Source of the DNA: Cruorifilaria tuberocauda
Lineage: Eukaryota > Nematoda > Chromadorea > Rhabditida > Onchocercidae
Direction: 5' to 3'
DNA: 64,000 nucleotides
NCBI GenBank assembly: GCA_013365365.1
Contig: JABVXU010000115.1
Coordinates: forward strand, 1-64,000
How positions within the stretch are numbered: the first letter of the stretch is position 1; each line of letters opens with the position of its first letter. Below, in pieces: positions 50,201 through 62,300 of the stretch. The notes beneath the pieces are model-generated. The model did no database searches and was not told the DNA's origin. It was given only the letters and a program-made list of their open reading frames with translations. Made by a program: the position numbers and the translations under genes.

Positions 50201-52311
50201 TTCATTGCAAAAAAAAAGAGAGGAAGTGATTATCGAAATGGCTAAAAAAAAATATTCATCTAATAATTTCGAATACTGAAATAATTAGGTAAAATCATTT
50301 CAGATGCTTCCAACGAAGGCCAAAAAGAGAGATTTACGGTTCTGACTATTACTCTATTCCACGACCAAAACTTAAACGACGTGAGGTAAATATAATTTTG
50401 GCTTTTAGCTCGAGAATAGCTATACCTGTGAATTTCATGGATTTAATCTGTCATGTTACCTTTTTAACCTTTTTAGAGAATATTTAATCTTTTATTTCTT
50501 TCATAGCCTAACATTTCACATTTAAGATTGATGAGACGGAAGGAAGTAGCCGTCAATTGCAACGTTATTTGGATGATGGAGCTTCCATTTCCGGTGAATC
50601 ATCCGGTTCATCAGTTCAATTTGAAAGGCGAGTAATTACCGATATTACAACGCATGAAATCAAAAAAACCATTTATCATGATCCAGAAACTGGACAAGCA
50701 ATTTATGAAGTTACTGCAACAGCTAGCAGTAGTGCAAATGATGGTGGTCATTCACAGGTATCATAGTACCTTATTTCAAATATCAAATAAATATGCTTAT
50801 ATAACCTTATTCTTAATTCATATTCCGAATCACAATTTATTTTTTCCTAAAAGTTTTTCATCTTTCTTTTTTTTTTTGCTTTTTAATAAAAGGTTGTTTA
50901 AATTTCAAGTTTCTACGAGCACCGATTGAAATCGATTCCGAGCAACATGCAGGAGATACAGAACGTTTCGCGCGTTCCTCAGATTCAGTACCACGGAGTG
51001 AATCAGCTTCACGAATAGGTGGAGATCGAAGAGGCGTAATACGTGAAAGTGGATCACGTGAATATACATCATCTACTCGAACAACTCGTCAAATGGTACT
51101 TTTTCCTCTAATATTTTATTAATTTTTTAGTGATTGAATTCTAATTGAAGTACACTTGTACTTATCTTTTTAATTATCATAATCGTTCGTTTTATCAAGT
51201 TTACGAATTGCTAGCAGTCTCTTTTAAAAATTCAATAACTTTTAAATGATAAGTCGAATACTTTCATGTTGCTACTAAATATTCAATGTTGTTACTATCA
51301 ATTTAGATAATGATACATATTTAGCTGATTTATTACCGTATCAATGATGACAAATATTATAGGTTTAGAAGTTATTAGATATTTGTTTATTTGCATATTA
51401 TTGAATCAATTGCATAGTAAATTATGATTAAGTAGGTAGTAATGATATTTATATACAGTAATTTATAGTGGCTTACAGTATTTACAGTAATTTGTAGTGA
51501 TTTACAGTAATTGTAACGTTAATAAGCAATTATTATCATTATCGTTATGATTATGTTTAACTCTTTCAGCCAGATGATTACGATAGAAGAGAAGTATATA
51601 GTCAAGATGAAGATATTGTTGATGATGCCGTCTTTGATAGAACCACTAAGGTTCGTCTTTTTTCCAAGCTAAAAATTAAATTAATTTTTGTGAAAGTATA
51701 GCAATAGAGCTCGTTTCATACTTACATTAGATTCTGTCGAATACTGTTTACAATATGAATTACTGTTTACCTAAACAATTAGAATTATGACTTACAGATA
51801 ACTATATTGAAGCAAGTACAGAATACGATTTAACTCACTAGATAACCTTATAATTATTAAATTAGTTGAATTATTCGCTGCTGAGAGTAATTTGAGATTA
51901 GGTTTGATTAAATTCCTATAGCTACATTAACAAGAAATGAATTAGTGTCAGAACGCATGCAATATATTTAAAGAAGTTCAAGATACAATTTCATATATTT
52001 GATGATTGGTTGAAATTGATCAGTAGCCATTAATTAAATGTGATAGCTTGATACCATCAATAATAACCAGTAATGATCAGTCTTATTAACTGTGGAAACA
52101 ATTATTTGTCTATTGAAAAATTATTTGATTGGGCTATTATTGTTATTAGTTTTCAATTACATTTAAAGAGCTAGTTAAGTTAAAGTTAGAATTTTTACAG
52201 CTTTCTACTCGACATGATTTCGTTCCATCGGAATACGGAAAAGCTGGAATGGAACGAAGGCGTGATGAATTATCCATGAAAACTAAATCACACGAAACAA
52301 ATTACTATTAA
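32218..52311 (+). CDS. mup-4: MUP-4-type EGF/vWA/SEA transmembrane receptor
   Basis: Thirty-eight exons join in one frame to give 1907 residues: 32218-32308, 32561-32763, 34339-34575, 34803-34882, 35648-35768, 36002-36131, 36466-36612, 37157-37306, 37391-37553, 37996-38071, 38358-38515, 38654-38898, 39261-39386, 40816-40937, 41353-41491, 41639-41765, 42151-42326, 42535-42684, 42974-43082, 43447-43634, 43945-44076, 44308-44451, 44767-44933, 45243-45387, 45782-45920, 46083-46209, 47311-47589, 47898-48017, 48388-48500, 48840-48989, 49100-49232, 49520-49713, 49902-50153, 50304-50385, 50527-50757, 50910-51095, 51570-51650, 52201-52311. Domain order is signal peptide, eight EGF-like repeats (31-440), a vWA domain (about 441-640) with the MIDAS motif DGSGS, about thirteen EGF-like repeats, a SEA domain (about 1265-1400), five EGF repeats, one membrane helix (about 1650-1675) and a 230-residue cytoplasmic tail. 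This is the layout of C. elegans MUP-4, an apical epidermal receptor of hemidesmosome-like fibrous organelles that links cuticle to intermediate filaments. The length is close to the roughly 2100 residues of the C. elegans protein. MUA-3 is the main alternative, but it is far longer and has LDL-A repeats, which I do not see. Intron 33 appears to be GC-AG. Confidence 0.9.
36700..36940. repeat. AATAAACAATAAAAATG array in mup-4 intron 7
   Basis: A degenerate array of AATAAACAATAAAAAT words fills part of the intron between exons 7 and 8. The minus-strand Phe, Leu and Tyr-rich frames across it are artefacts of the repeat. Confidence 0.75.
39387..40815 (+). other. Longest downstream mup-4 intron (intron 13)
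   Basis: This 1.43-kb intron separates the end of the vWA region from the next Cys-rich module. It contains a perfect two-copy repeat at 40271-40366 and no coding exon that I can support. Confidence 0.6.
40271..40366. repeat. Perfect 48-bp tandem duplication
   Basis: Bases 40271-40318 are repeated at once in 40319-40366 without any visible change, inside intron 13 of the MUP-4-type gene. Perfect identity suggests a recent event. Confidence 0.85.
41138..41266. repeat. Three tandem 43-bp units
   Basis: A 43-base unit starting ATCATTTAAATTAGTTGC occurs three times head to tail, nearly identical, followed by a partial fourth. It lies in intron 14 of the MUP-4-type gene, shortly before exon 15. 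Confidence 0.85.
44946..45022. repeat. Intronic inverted repeat, 19-bp arms
   Basis: CTATCAAACTTTTACTAATT (44946-44965) pairs with AATTAGTAAAATTTGATAG (45004-45022), leaving one bulged base. A second stem GTCTATCAAA/TTTGATAGAC competes for the right arm. It starts 13 bases after exon 23. Confidence 0.7.
45621..45724. repeat. Nested hairpin in mup-4 intron 24
   Basis: The outer arms GATAGTAGCTAGACGAT (45621-45637) and ATCGTCTAGCTACTATC (45708-45724) are perfectly complementary over 17 bases. The inner arms GATGACCTT (45651-45659) and AAGGTCATC (45674-45682) are perfect over 9. The element lies 57 bases before exon 25. Confidence 0.8.
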
Positions 52312-54225
52312 AATAACGTGAATTACGTGATCATTAATTGTTTTCTAATTATTAAGCTAAAATTCAAATTGCCTAATAATAGAAATTTTTTCCAATTCTA
52401 TAGTTATTCAAAGAATTTGTTGCCTTAATAATGCAAGTTTGATAGATTAGTCGAAGCATGATAATGATAAGATTAATTTAACTTTGTAGTTAATTCTATA
52501 TAACTTTAATTCACTTTTCAAACTTTCATTTGAAAATTCATTCCTTGATCGTCTAATATTAGTTTGGATCTTTTGAGCTATTTCTTATATCTATCGATCA
52601 AAATTAGATTGATTATTTATGGAATTGATTTTCAAACAAACTTTATCATTTTGGATAAATATGCAAAAAAAATTAATCAATAAGCAGTAAAATTGATTTG
52701 ATAAAATGATCATTGTATTCGATTAATTTTTTTCATAGTTAATTTAAAATTTAGATTGCATGATAATTTTACAAGAAGTTTATGCTAGTTTCTCTTTTTT
52801 CAGCAATTAAGTTTCTTTTTTTTTAATTTCAATAATTTTTTCATGCTATTATGAATAATAAATTTTACTGCCACATTGTTAAGAATTATTTTAATAATTA
52901 TCAATGCTATCACTTTATCTTTTGTACTTTTACTTATGATAATTCTTAGCAAGAAACAAGTGCCACATTTTATCTTATCCGGCATTTACGAATGTATTTA
53001 TTGATTTTTTTTACTTAACTGATTAGCTCTAACTTCTATATTAGCTAATTGCTAGATGAAAATATCAAGTAAATGTTTGTTTGTTTGTTTGTTTTCTTCT
53101 CTGCTAATTTCAATCTTCTCTCTTTGCTGCCATATTATTTGTATTTCTTTCAAAAGCAATCTGCCTATTCCTGCTCATTGAAAATGAAGAAATGCTTGAG
53201 ATTTACTTGAAATTTTGAAATGCATGAATTGATAAAAACTTATGATTTCACGTATTTTGAGATTACGTAACTTTAGATGCATGATCACCTCATTGATAAG
53301 TTTTATGCGCTTTTTTTGCAGTAGTAAAATTTGTGAAATTATGAACAAATAGTAAAAATGATTTATTATTAAAGTGAAATTTTGTAAAATTTATTTAAAA
53401 ACTTTTGCTGCCATTTGAATTATGAATTCGAATTAGGTTAAGTAAATTTTTTGATAGCAATTTAGCATATTTAAAAATTTTTCTCAACTATTGGCTTTTC
53501 CTCATTTGTAATTTCGAGTGAAGTGCTTTTAGCTATATTGTATAATCGGGTACTTCCCAATATAGCAATATAACTGCCTGATTGTTTTTGTTTATTGCAT
53601 AATATTACTAACAATTGTGATAATTCATGTTCCATTGTAATTAATTAATAATTTGGTTATTACGGAAAAATAAAAGACATTTAGTTTTTTTTTTGATTCG
53701 ATAATAGAAAAGAAATCTTTTCGAATTCTACTTACTTCCTAATAAACAGGCTTTCCTGTGATTCTGCAAATGCTACAAATATCCTGTTAGCATTTCAGTA
53801 TTCCGGAAATGAATCAAGAATATCGTTCAGGCGATAAATACAAGTGTAAATAATGGAAGGATAGATATCAATGATACTAATGGAATGAATGAAAATTGAA
53901 ATGGTTCATAAATGCTTTAAAATGATATTCTCTATGGGTCTGATCATGTTGACATAAGCTAATGGAAAAGAGTAAAGCATACCTGAGGTCGGGAGGAGGA
54001 AGGAGAATTGAGACGAAGAATTGGTCACTTCATTGAAATTAAATAATCCATCATCGATCGCAAGAGCAATCTTATTACTCTCATCGAACTATCTCTTCTC
54101 TATTCTATACAATAGAGCAAGCTGAATTATATCAAGCTGAATTTTAGATTTCTCATCGATTTATTCACTCATTGCATAGCTACGAGAAGCTATGTTATCT
54201 GTCTGAATCGAAACATTTTCAAATT
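52312..54225. other. 3' region of mup-4 and intergenic DNA
   Basis: The 3' UTR of the MUP-4-type gene must begin here. No AATAAA is close to the stop; AATAAT at 52375 and AATAAAA at 53669 are possible poly(A) signals. No further exon is seen. Confidence 0.45.
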
Positions 54226-54815
54226 TCTAACTGAGTTTTAAACAAATCAAATTTTTGCATTCAGCATGATCTATATACTTTTTATGAACTTTTAACCTTT
54301 AACCTTTAGCTTTTGTCTTTAAATTTTATGGTATAGGAGTTGTATGAGCCATAACAAAAAATTTTTTATCATTAATTTAAATCTTTGTTAAATAAGTTTC
54401 AAATATAATTAATATACGTTACTTAATACCCGATTAACTAAGCAAATTTTGACATTCAGCATAATCGATGTGCTTTTCATAAAGTTTTGACCTTTAACCT
54501 TTTGCTTTTGTCTTTAAGATAAGTAATCATAGTTAACAAGTTAACGAATAAAAGAATCCTAACCGAGTTTTAACAAATCAACTTTTTTGCGTTCAGCATG
54601 ATCAATATACTTTTTATGAATTTTTGACGCGTAATTTTTAACTTTTGTCTTTAAGTAATCATAATACATAAGTTAAAGAATAGAAGAATCCTAATTGAGT
54701 TTTAACAAATCAACTTTTTTGCATTCAACATGATAAATGCAATTTTGATGAACATTTGACCCTTAACCTTTAACTTTTGTCTTAAAATTTTATGGCGTAG
54801 GAATTATAAGCGCTA
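54226..54815. repeat. Four diverged tandem units
   Basis: Four copies of a unit with GCATTCAGCATGAT and later AACTTTTGTCTTTAA begin near 54257, 54452, 54589 and 54721. Some copies also share AGAATCCTAA and GAGTTTTAACAAATCAA. No coding function is apparent. Confidence 0.65.
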
Positions 54816-55768
54816 TAAGAAATAACAATTTATTCATTTTCAGTTGTTAGCTGTTCAAGTGATTACAAGTGAAGCTTTATCTTCGATAAATTCACTAAAT
54901 TTTGTTCTTTTCTTATCTCATTTATTATCACTGATAATTTTCATTCTTCACGATAAGCTAAATAGAAATTTTTTTTTCGCTTCTTAAACAAAAGATACCA
55001 ATGATTTTTGTTTTCTCAAAATTCTGAAAATAATTTCATAATCTTCAACGATGCCGCCATTACTACTCATTTCGATAGTTAGTACTGATAAATACTTATC
55101 ATTCTGTTATCAGTAAATAATTCTTCTATCATTTCTTTCTTTTCTCTTTACTCTCTTCATATTTTTTTTTCTCACTATATCAAACATATAAAACGTTTTA
55201 TTTTGTCTGTAAAACGAATAGCTAAAATGATGCGTCATTTGATTGATTCAGTCATACACGTAATATTTACACGTATTTCGGAATATTTTAAATTGATAAT
55301 TAAAAAGTAATCGATTAGAATTATCAGTAAAAACCTTATTAATATTAGAGAAAGGAAGAAAAATAGAAGAATGATGATGATTCCATGATTCAGTAGCTTC
55401 AGTATGATTAATCATTTAAATATAGTAGGATAGCTTAAATGATAAGATATAAGTTTGATTGATAAATTCTGATCAATCTCTAATTATTATCATTTAATTC
55501 ATTGCTATGCTTGAATGATTCATCAATATTGAAGCTGCTGAATCATTGCAATTGGAATTTGCATTTGGTATTTACGGCCAATTCCTTCGACCTATCATTG
55601 ATAAAAACGAAACGATACGGAAAATGTACACAAAAACTCTTTCTCTTCTTTTATACTGATAAGTTAATGGAATAAAAGTTAAATTAGTATGTTTTATTTG
55701 TTTGTTTACTTTTCTGTCTTCCTGTAAACTTACTTTCCATTCGATATTATTCTGTATTCATTATTGTA

Positions 55769-55805
<37 letters not shown>

Positions 55806-56346
55806 AGCATTTGCACTGTAAAATAGTTGAAATAGTCTAAGTAAGGTATTAGTATTTGTTGTCGTATTGAAGCAAGTTGGAATTAATCAGGTTTAATTCT
55901 GTATAATTTTTCTGAATGGTTCGATAAGTTTGAAGTTAGGATAAAAATAATTTTACATTAGTCTATCTTCTAATTAAAAATTTTTTCGATATAAGTTCTA
56001 GATTTAGTTTCATTACTGATCAATGATTCATGATTCAAGTGGAGATAATTTCTATGAAATTCAATTTTTTAATTATTTTTAATAATTTTTTCCTTTTCTC
56101 ATAATTTTTTCCCTTGCTAGTAACTGAATTCATGCTAATAATTGAATTCATTAGATTCTAGAATGGAAGATCTCAAGAGTACAAGTTCATTGTTAAATTT
56201 AATTATGAGTATTTCAAAATAATATCAAGTTATTTTTCGCATTAATTTCAGGATATCCATGAATACTTATCGAATAAATAATATTCCTATACCGGTGATA
56301 TTACTATTATCAGTTGTTATTTGTTAAATCGATTAAAATATAAGCA
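54816..56346. other. Intergenic, upstream of four-pass gene
   Basis: I see no gene here. The stretch includes a (GA)n run at 55772-55799. It is the promoter side of the four-pass membrane gene. Confidence 0.5.
55772..55799. repeat. (GA)n microsatellite
   Basis: About fourteen GA dinucleotides lie about 560 bases upstream of the four-pass membrane gene. Confidence 0.85.
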
Positions 56347-56356
56347 GGAAGAAGAT

Positions 56357-59300
56357 ATGGCAATCAATCCATGCTTTTGTTGGAACATTAAAGATGGTAC
56401 CGTTACTGTTGGCCTTTGGTCATTGGTCAGTTAAATTTAGTTTATTTTTATGCTATTAAGAAAGAAGAGAATGTTTTGTTTAAATAAGGAATGCTCATTT
56501 CTAAGAAATTGTAATTACAGACTGTAAAATTATGCAATCAGTTAAAGTTATACTGAAGAAGATAGTAAATTCTTAAGTATATTTAATGAATACATCAATT
56601 TACGTGTCGAATATTTTTATTCCAGAATTTTTAACAACCTTTTTCGGATTTTTCTAGCTTTGATTTTTTTGATAGAAAAAATATTTGAGTTATCAAACTA
56701 TTCCAAAAAGATTTTTAGTTGTTTATATGAGAGAAAACGATGAAAATTAATAAGATTGATATTTCAAGTCAATAAATTTACATATAATTTTATTTAATTA
56801 ATATCAATTTTAATTAAATATGATTATAATTATATTAATAGTCTAATATGATTATATTAATGATTTAGTTAGGAAATAGGAGAAGGTATCATTCAACATA
56901 TTTGGTACTGATATAAATTAGACTAATGTATAAAGTTAAAACGTGCAATACGTCAAAAACGTATAAATCAATTTTAAATAAAATAAAAAATAATATTAGA
57001 AGAACCGAGTTCCATGTCATTTCGCGTAAGTATAATAATATATAAAGAAAGAATGCATATTTTACTTTGAAGGTTTATTCATTGGCATCGTTGGTACTAT
57101 TCGGCTGGCAACTGAATGTTATCAATTCTTGTCAAACAGTAACAATGTCTCAAGCAAATCTACAATGCCAATATTGGTGCCCATGTTTTGGCGCATCTAA
57201 TGATCGTACAAGTGCTCTAATACAGGGTGGGATACCATATCACTGTACTTACTGTATTTGATACGATAGTATCAGAAATAAATGGAAGTAATAGTTTTAG
57301 TGATAGACGAGAAGATATATGTATTATTGATATGATATTTACAAATGTTGTTATTTAAAAAATAAATTAATACAATTCTCCTAGTAATCACTCGTTAACA
57401 ATCATTCTCATTCTTAAAGATAATTATAATTTGAATATTTGCAAGGATAGAGATTTTAATCTGATTAAAGTATTCAGTAATGAATGTTATCATCATACGA
57501 TTATTATGATAGAAAAAATAAGAACATTTAGATTTTAAGCTATTTCTAAATCTTTATTCCTGTTTCTTTTTTTTTTCGCATGAACTATTCTCCTTTACCA
57601 ACATTTATTCATATTTCATTTATCTTTAACTCGTATTTATTTGTGCCTTAATTTGCTCCATACTATTTCATACATTTCAAATAATCAATCCTGTACAAAT
57701 TCCTTATAATTCCTAGTTAAATTTGCCAGCCGAATAATTGCCAATTGAAAAATGTGGAAATTTTAAGGAAGTTGATAAAATTTCATGAATTTTAAATGGG
57801 CAAATTTTTACAAGTAGATTTCTCAACATTTCATTTAATTTTTGTTCGGAAATTATTTTCTAAGCTGTGTATCTTTTCAAAATGACAAGGTATGGTTTAA
57901 TGAATTGAAAGAGTTAAAGTAATTTTAAAAATTGAAAAATTCTATCAGTAAAATAGATGTAGCATATGTTCCAGGTATACTGTATCGTACAATTGGCACT
58001 ATTCAGCTGGCAATCTCAAGCAATCAAATATTATCGAGATATTGCTGCCAATCAGCTAGTACCTGGCCATAATACTTATGCTGCTTACAACATTCCCTCA
58101 TATATCGAGAGCTACTATGATACTTCCCAAACACTTTTTTATACCGGTATAATTTCCATGATGATTCCTACACACCTAGTCTTACACGTAATTGGACTAT
58201 GAGAATAGACTTTTTTGTCTAATGATAAATTTCATAAAAAATTTTTCATATATCCTTATCACTTAGCAAATGTAATATTAATATTGAGATTTACTTTTGA
58301 TCATATTCTTCGCTTAACGTACGTCTCATTTACTCACGTAATCAATATATTCATTCATAATAATTCTTTCTAATCTTTCATTAGAAATATTTACCTCTTA
58401 TCCGTAGTCGGCACATATTACTGTAGTTATCACTACGGTACATTTACCATACAAATCATTTTAGTTCTCTTAGAGAGTTTTCATTTACAGTAATTACCTA
58501 ACTGATGCTACTTATGTTAGTTACTATATCGCAAACTTTACAATTAACAATTTCGTCTCTTCTGTATTCTAATTAAGATAGCTAAATTTCTTCGTCGAAT
58601 TTTGGAATAAAATTAGGAACACGCATTTTGCCAGTCGAATATGCCAGCTGCTACGATGCTTATGTTTAGCAAAGGTAATACTTTAAATTAAAATTTTAAA
58701 TTTAATATGCGGTTTTGCAATTAGTTAAAATTAAGCCAGTAAAATTTTAATTCCTTAAAATTTTACATAATTTTACATAACGATAATTCTTCATGAGAAA
58801 CCATTATTACTTACAGTTACATTATTATTAATAAAATATCATTTTCCCTTCTATTAGAGAGAGAAAGAGAGGGAGAGAAGAGAGAGAGAGAGAGAAAAAC
58901 GATAGATAAAAATAGTTTGTTCAGATTTATGGCTTAATGCAGTTGGCAATATTTGGCTGGCAAACGGCAGCAATAAAATATGAGAAAGATCGTGCAGCAA
59001 ATACAATTCTACCAAATTATAATGAATACGGTAGATTGGATATTCCAAGTTACTACGAAAGTTATTGGCAGAGTCCTGAGGAACGGTTTTATACTGGTTT
59101 GTACTTCCCAAATGTATCATATTATTACTTTTTTCTATTATCGTAATCGTCACATAATCGTTACAGAAGGCTTATTTACTGTAATCGTCACAGAAAATTT
59201 ACTGTTAAATCGAATGAACATTGGCTAACTAAGCAAAATTCCTTTTTCTTCAATTCATTCATCCATTCTTATTTTTTATTTCCTTTATTCCTAGTATTTG

Positions 59301-62300
59301 TACATATTTAATATCTTTTGTTAATAGTAGAAATTAATGCATAAATTTATTTACTGTATTTATTTCTACAAAAATTGATACTTATAAAATTTAAATATTT
59401 TATTAATTTTGTTCTAATTTTAATCAATTTCAGGTTTATTTGTTATTCAAATATTATGCTTAATTGCATCATTTTTCTTATTATTTGCTTCTTGCTCACT
59501 CATTTATGGTGCTCATAATGTAAGTTAATTATTTATTTTCAAATTTTTAGTTCTTTGTGAATTTTCAAATGTTCAAAATTACACTTATAAAAGCATTATC
59601 TGGTCTTAGAGTTACCTAAGTCTAAGGATTAGAAACTTTTAAAACAACAATACCGTATGTTTCTAAAGCAGTTGTCAGCAATTTTTATCAGTTATTGAAA
59701 AAGTTTGATAATATTAGTATTATGCTTTCATTTCGGGAATTCGACCTACGGAACGATTGCGCCATACTCTTATTGGGCGCAAACTGAAATATTTTTCAAG
59801 CACCGAAAATTAGTCTTTGCAAATTCTTTAAATTTTGAATTAATCATCCTTATTTTGGTATTCACGATGTTTGGTATGGCCTTGGCTTCCATGTATGATA
59901 ACTAGTATACTTTGTACACTAACATATTGTATCATTTGGTGGAGCGGTGATGTTCGTGATTATTGGCTTATACTTACAATTCTTGAAATAATCACCGTAT
60001 TTATCAATGTTCGTTCATTTTCAGAACTGAATAGTTCCTTAAGTTTCTAATAATTTAAATTTAATCGCAAATTTTTTAAATCATTTGATAAATATGATTA
60101 TGATGAGAAATTATTGATTGATAGATAATATTATTTATAGGTTATAATCTAAATTATCAATCAGTTTCAATGATTCTTATAATTTCTTGATATGAATTAA
60201 TTAAATGATAGGATATTTTTGATGTTCATTTAATTCTATTAGATCCTATAACTAATTCTAATTAATTTGATTAGATAGGCTCCATAGGCTCATTTAATTC
60301 TATTTCAAAAAAATAAACAAGCCTAATTTGTTCACTTTTATGGAAAAGAAAATGGAAAGTTTTTTTTTTCAGCTGTATTGTGTATTTGTTGTATCATTAT
60401 TCTATCGTTATATCAGTGATGAAATAACTCAAAACAATAGAAAAGGAAGTTATAGACCAAGAATGTATGATGAATTTGAGAAAGATAACTATCATTTAAA
60501 TAATTATCTGCCTGGTAAGCATTCATTCTCATTTTCATTTATTGAAAAATATCGAAAATTAGTAGTAAAGGTATCGAGAAATATCGAGATGAATTCAATA
60601 TCAAGGAGAGATTAAGAGAATTAAGAAAAATTAATAATGATAAATCGTATTTTTTAATTAGCATTATGACGTCATCCTGGAATGAATTGATTTTAATAAT
60701 TCAAGTGTGAAGATTAAGTTGAATAAAACTATTTTATTTTTCTTTACAGAATTGGATCATCCTATTAAATCAGGTTACCGAAAAAATGAATCAACACGAC
60801 GTGATCAGTATAATCGTCTACAGGATTACACGGTGGTACAGCAGCGATCCAGTCCAGCTACTCCGGCACGTATCCGAAAAACAACCTTCGGGGATGATTT
60901 AGTTTCTACATGGGTCAAAGAGCAACAAACTATAAGTATATTCATTCTTCGATAATTTTTATTCCCAAAAAGATGGTTTAAAAAAATGAAATTTGTAATT
61001 GATTAGGAATTAAAAGATGAAAATGATTAAAATTTGTTAATTTTGAGGTAATTGCAGGAGACTTGCCAGATCATGCTAATAGTGAACCAATCATGCAACA
61101 GAAATCAGGTGATATCTGTTCATTAAAGGTATGTTCGTTTGAAGAGTTAATTAATTTAGGCTATTTAAGCTTAATATTAACTCTTAATTCAATTAAATGG
61201 ACATGAATGATTGTTAACGAAGGATGAAAGCAAGTTAGAAGGTTAAACAAAAGATTACAAAAATTTAAGTTTGAATTATAAATTTGTTTTTGTAGCATTC
61301 ATATTCCGTGCCATCAGTTAATGCGGATACCTCAGGTGGTAAATGTTGTCATCGTCATCGACACAAACATTGTCATCATCGCTATAATCATCATCATCAT
61401 CATCATAATCATCATCGTCATCGTCATAAACATCGGTAAATAATTTTCATCAATTGTAATTATGGAATTTGAATAAATTTACTGAAAACATTTTTATTTT
61501 TTAGTTGGAGAATGTAAATAACAATCAAAGTTTTATCGATTTAATATAAAACAGAAATAATGAATGCTTTTTATGGGATTAATTAGAGAAGAGTTAACGC
61601 TTTTGGTATAGGTCAGGCTCACGACGACATGATCACGGTGGTCAGTGTGATCGCAGTCGACGAAGAAGTTTATCAAGACATCGTCATCGTTTTCCATCCC
61701 TAACAAGTAGTTCTGGATCAGTGAGTACTAATTGCTCAGGTAAATAATTCATCGAATACTGTGATAAGATCTCGACAAGCTTTTATCAAAGTTTATATCG
61801 TTCTTCGATCGAAATATCTTTCGGTGAAATAATTTTTTGATAAGTGATACCATACACCTAATTACTTAAAATAACCTTCATCTGATCACGTGAATATATT
61901 AGCCAAACATACTCAAGTATTCTGTCTTTTTAGGTCTACAGTTTATTTTTTAACAACTCTACTTTTCTCGGTCTTAAACCTAATTTACACGAAAAAAATG
62001 ATTTATCAAATGATAATGATTAAATTGCAATTCATCGATATCATCTAGTCGTTTATTTCCCTTATAATTAAAAGTTTTGAACTTTGAACCGTAGTATTTT
62101 ATGATAGTAATTGCTAAAATAGTAATCGAAAACTTATGACAATATTTTTAGATGACTCATATCCTATTAGACGTCGATCTCGAAGTCTTGAGAATGGTAG
62201 CCCGGCAACAGATGAGTTCAGAATAGCTGAAGGGCATAGGTCACAACGGACGAGCTTTGAAAATTACTATAATGACTCGCAGGGATTTAGAGATCGTCGA

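Noticed and set aside
56600..56625. Third antisense element before exon X1
   Set aside because: GTGTCGAATATTTTTATTCC shares only a GTCGAATAT word with element E2 and lacks the GCCAG parts, so it is not counted as a pairing element.
59855..59866. AC acceptor of a minor-spliceosome intron before helix 3
   Set aside because: TTCAC at 59861-59865 could be read as an AC end, but the upstream intron begins GTAAGT, the phase does not fit, and minor introns are not known in related worms.
59705..59905. Frame that includes a hydrophobic stretch over the helix 3 exon of the four-pass gene
   Set aside because: It is shifted relative to the frame that gives WPWLPCM and WWSGDVRDYW and joins the following exon. 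It would end at 59905 and lose the rest of the protein. A junction from 59519 to an acceptor at 59800 would make it a short isoform, which I consider less likely than the GG acceptor reading.
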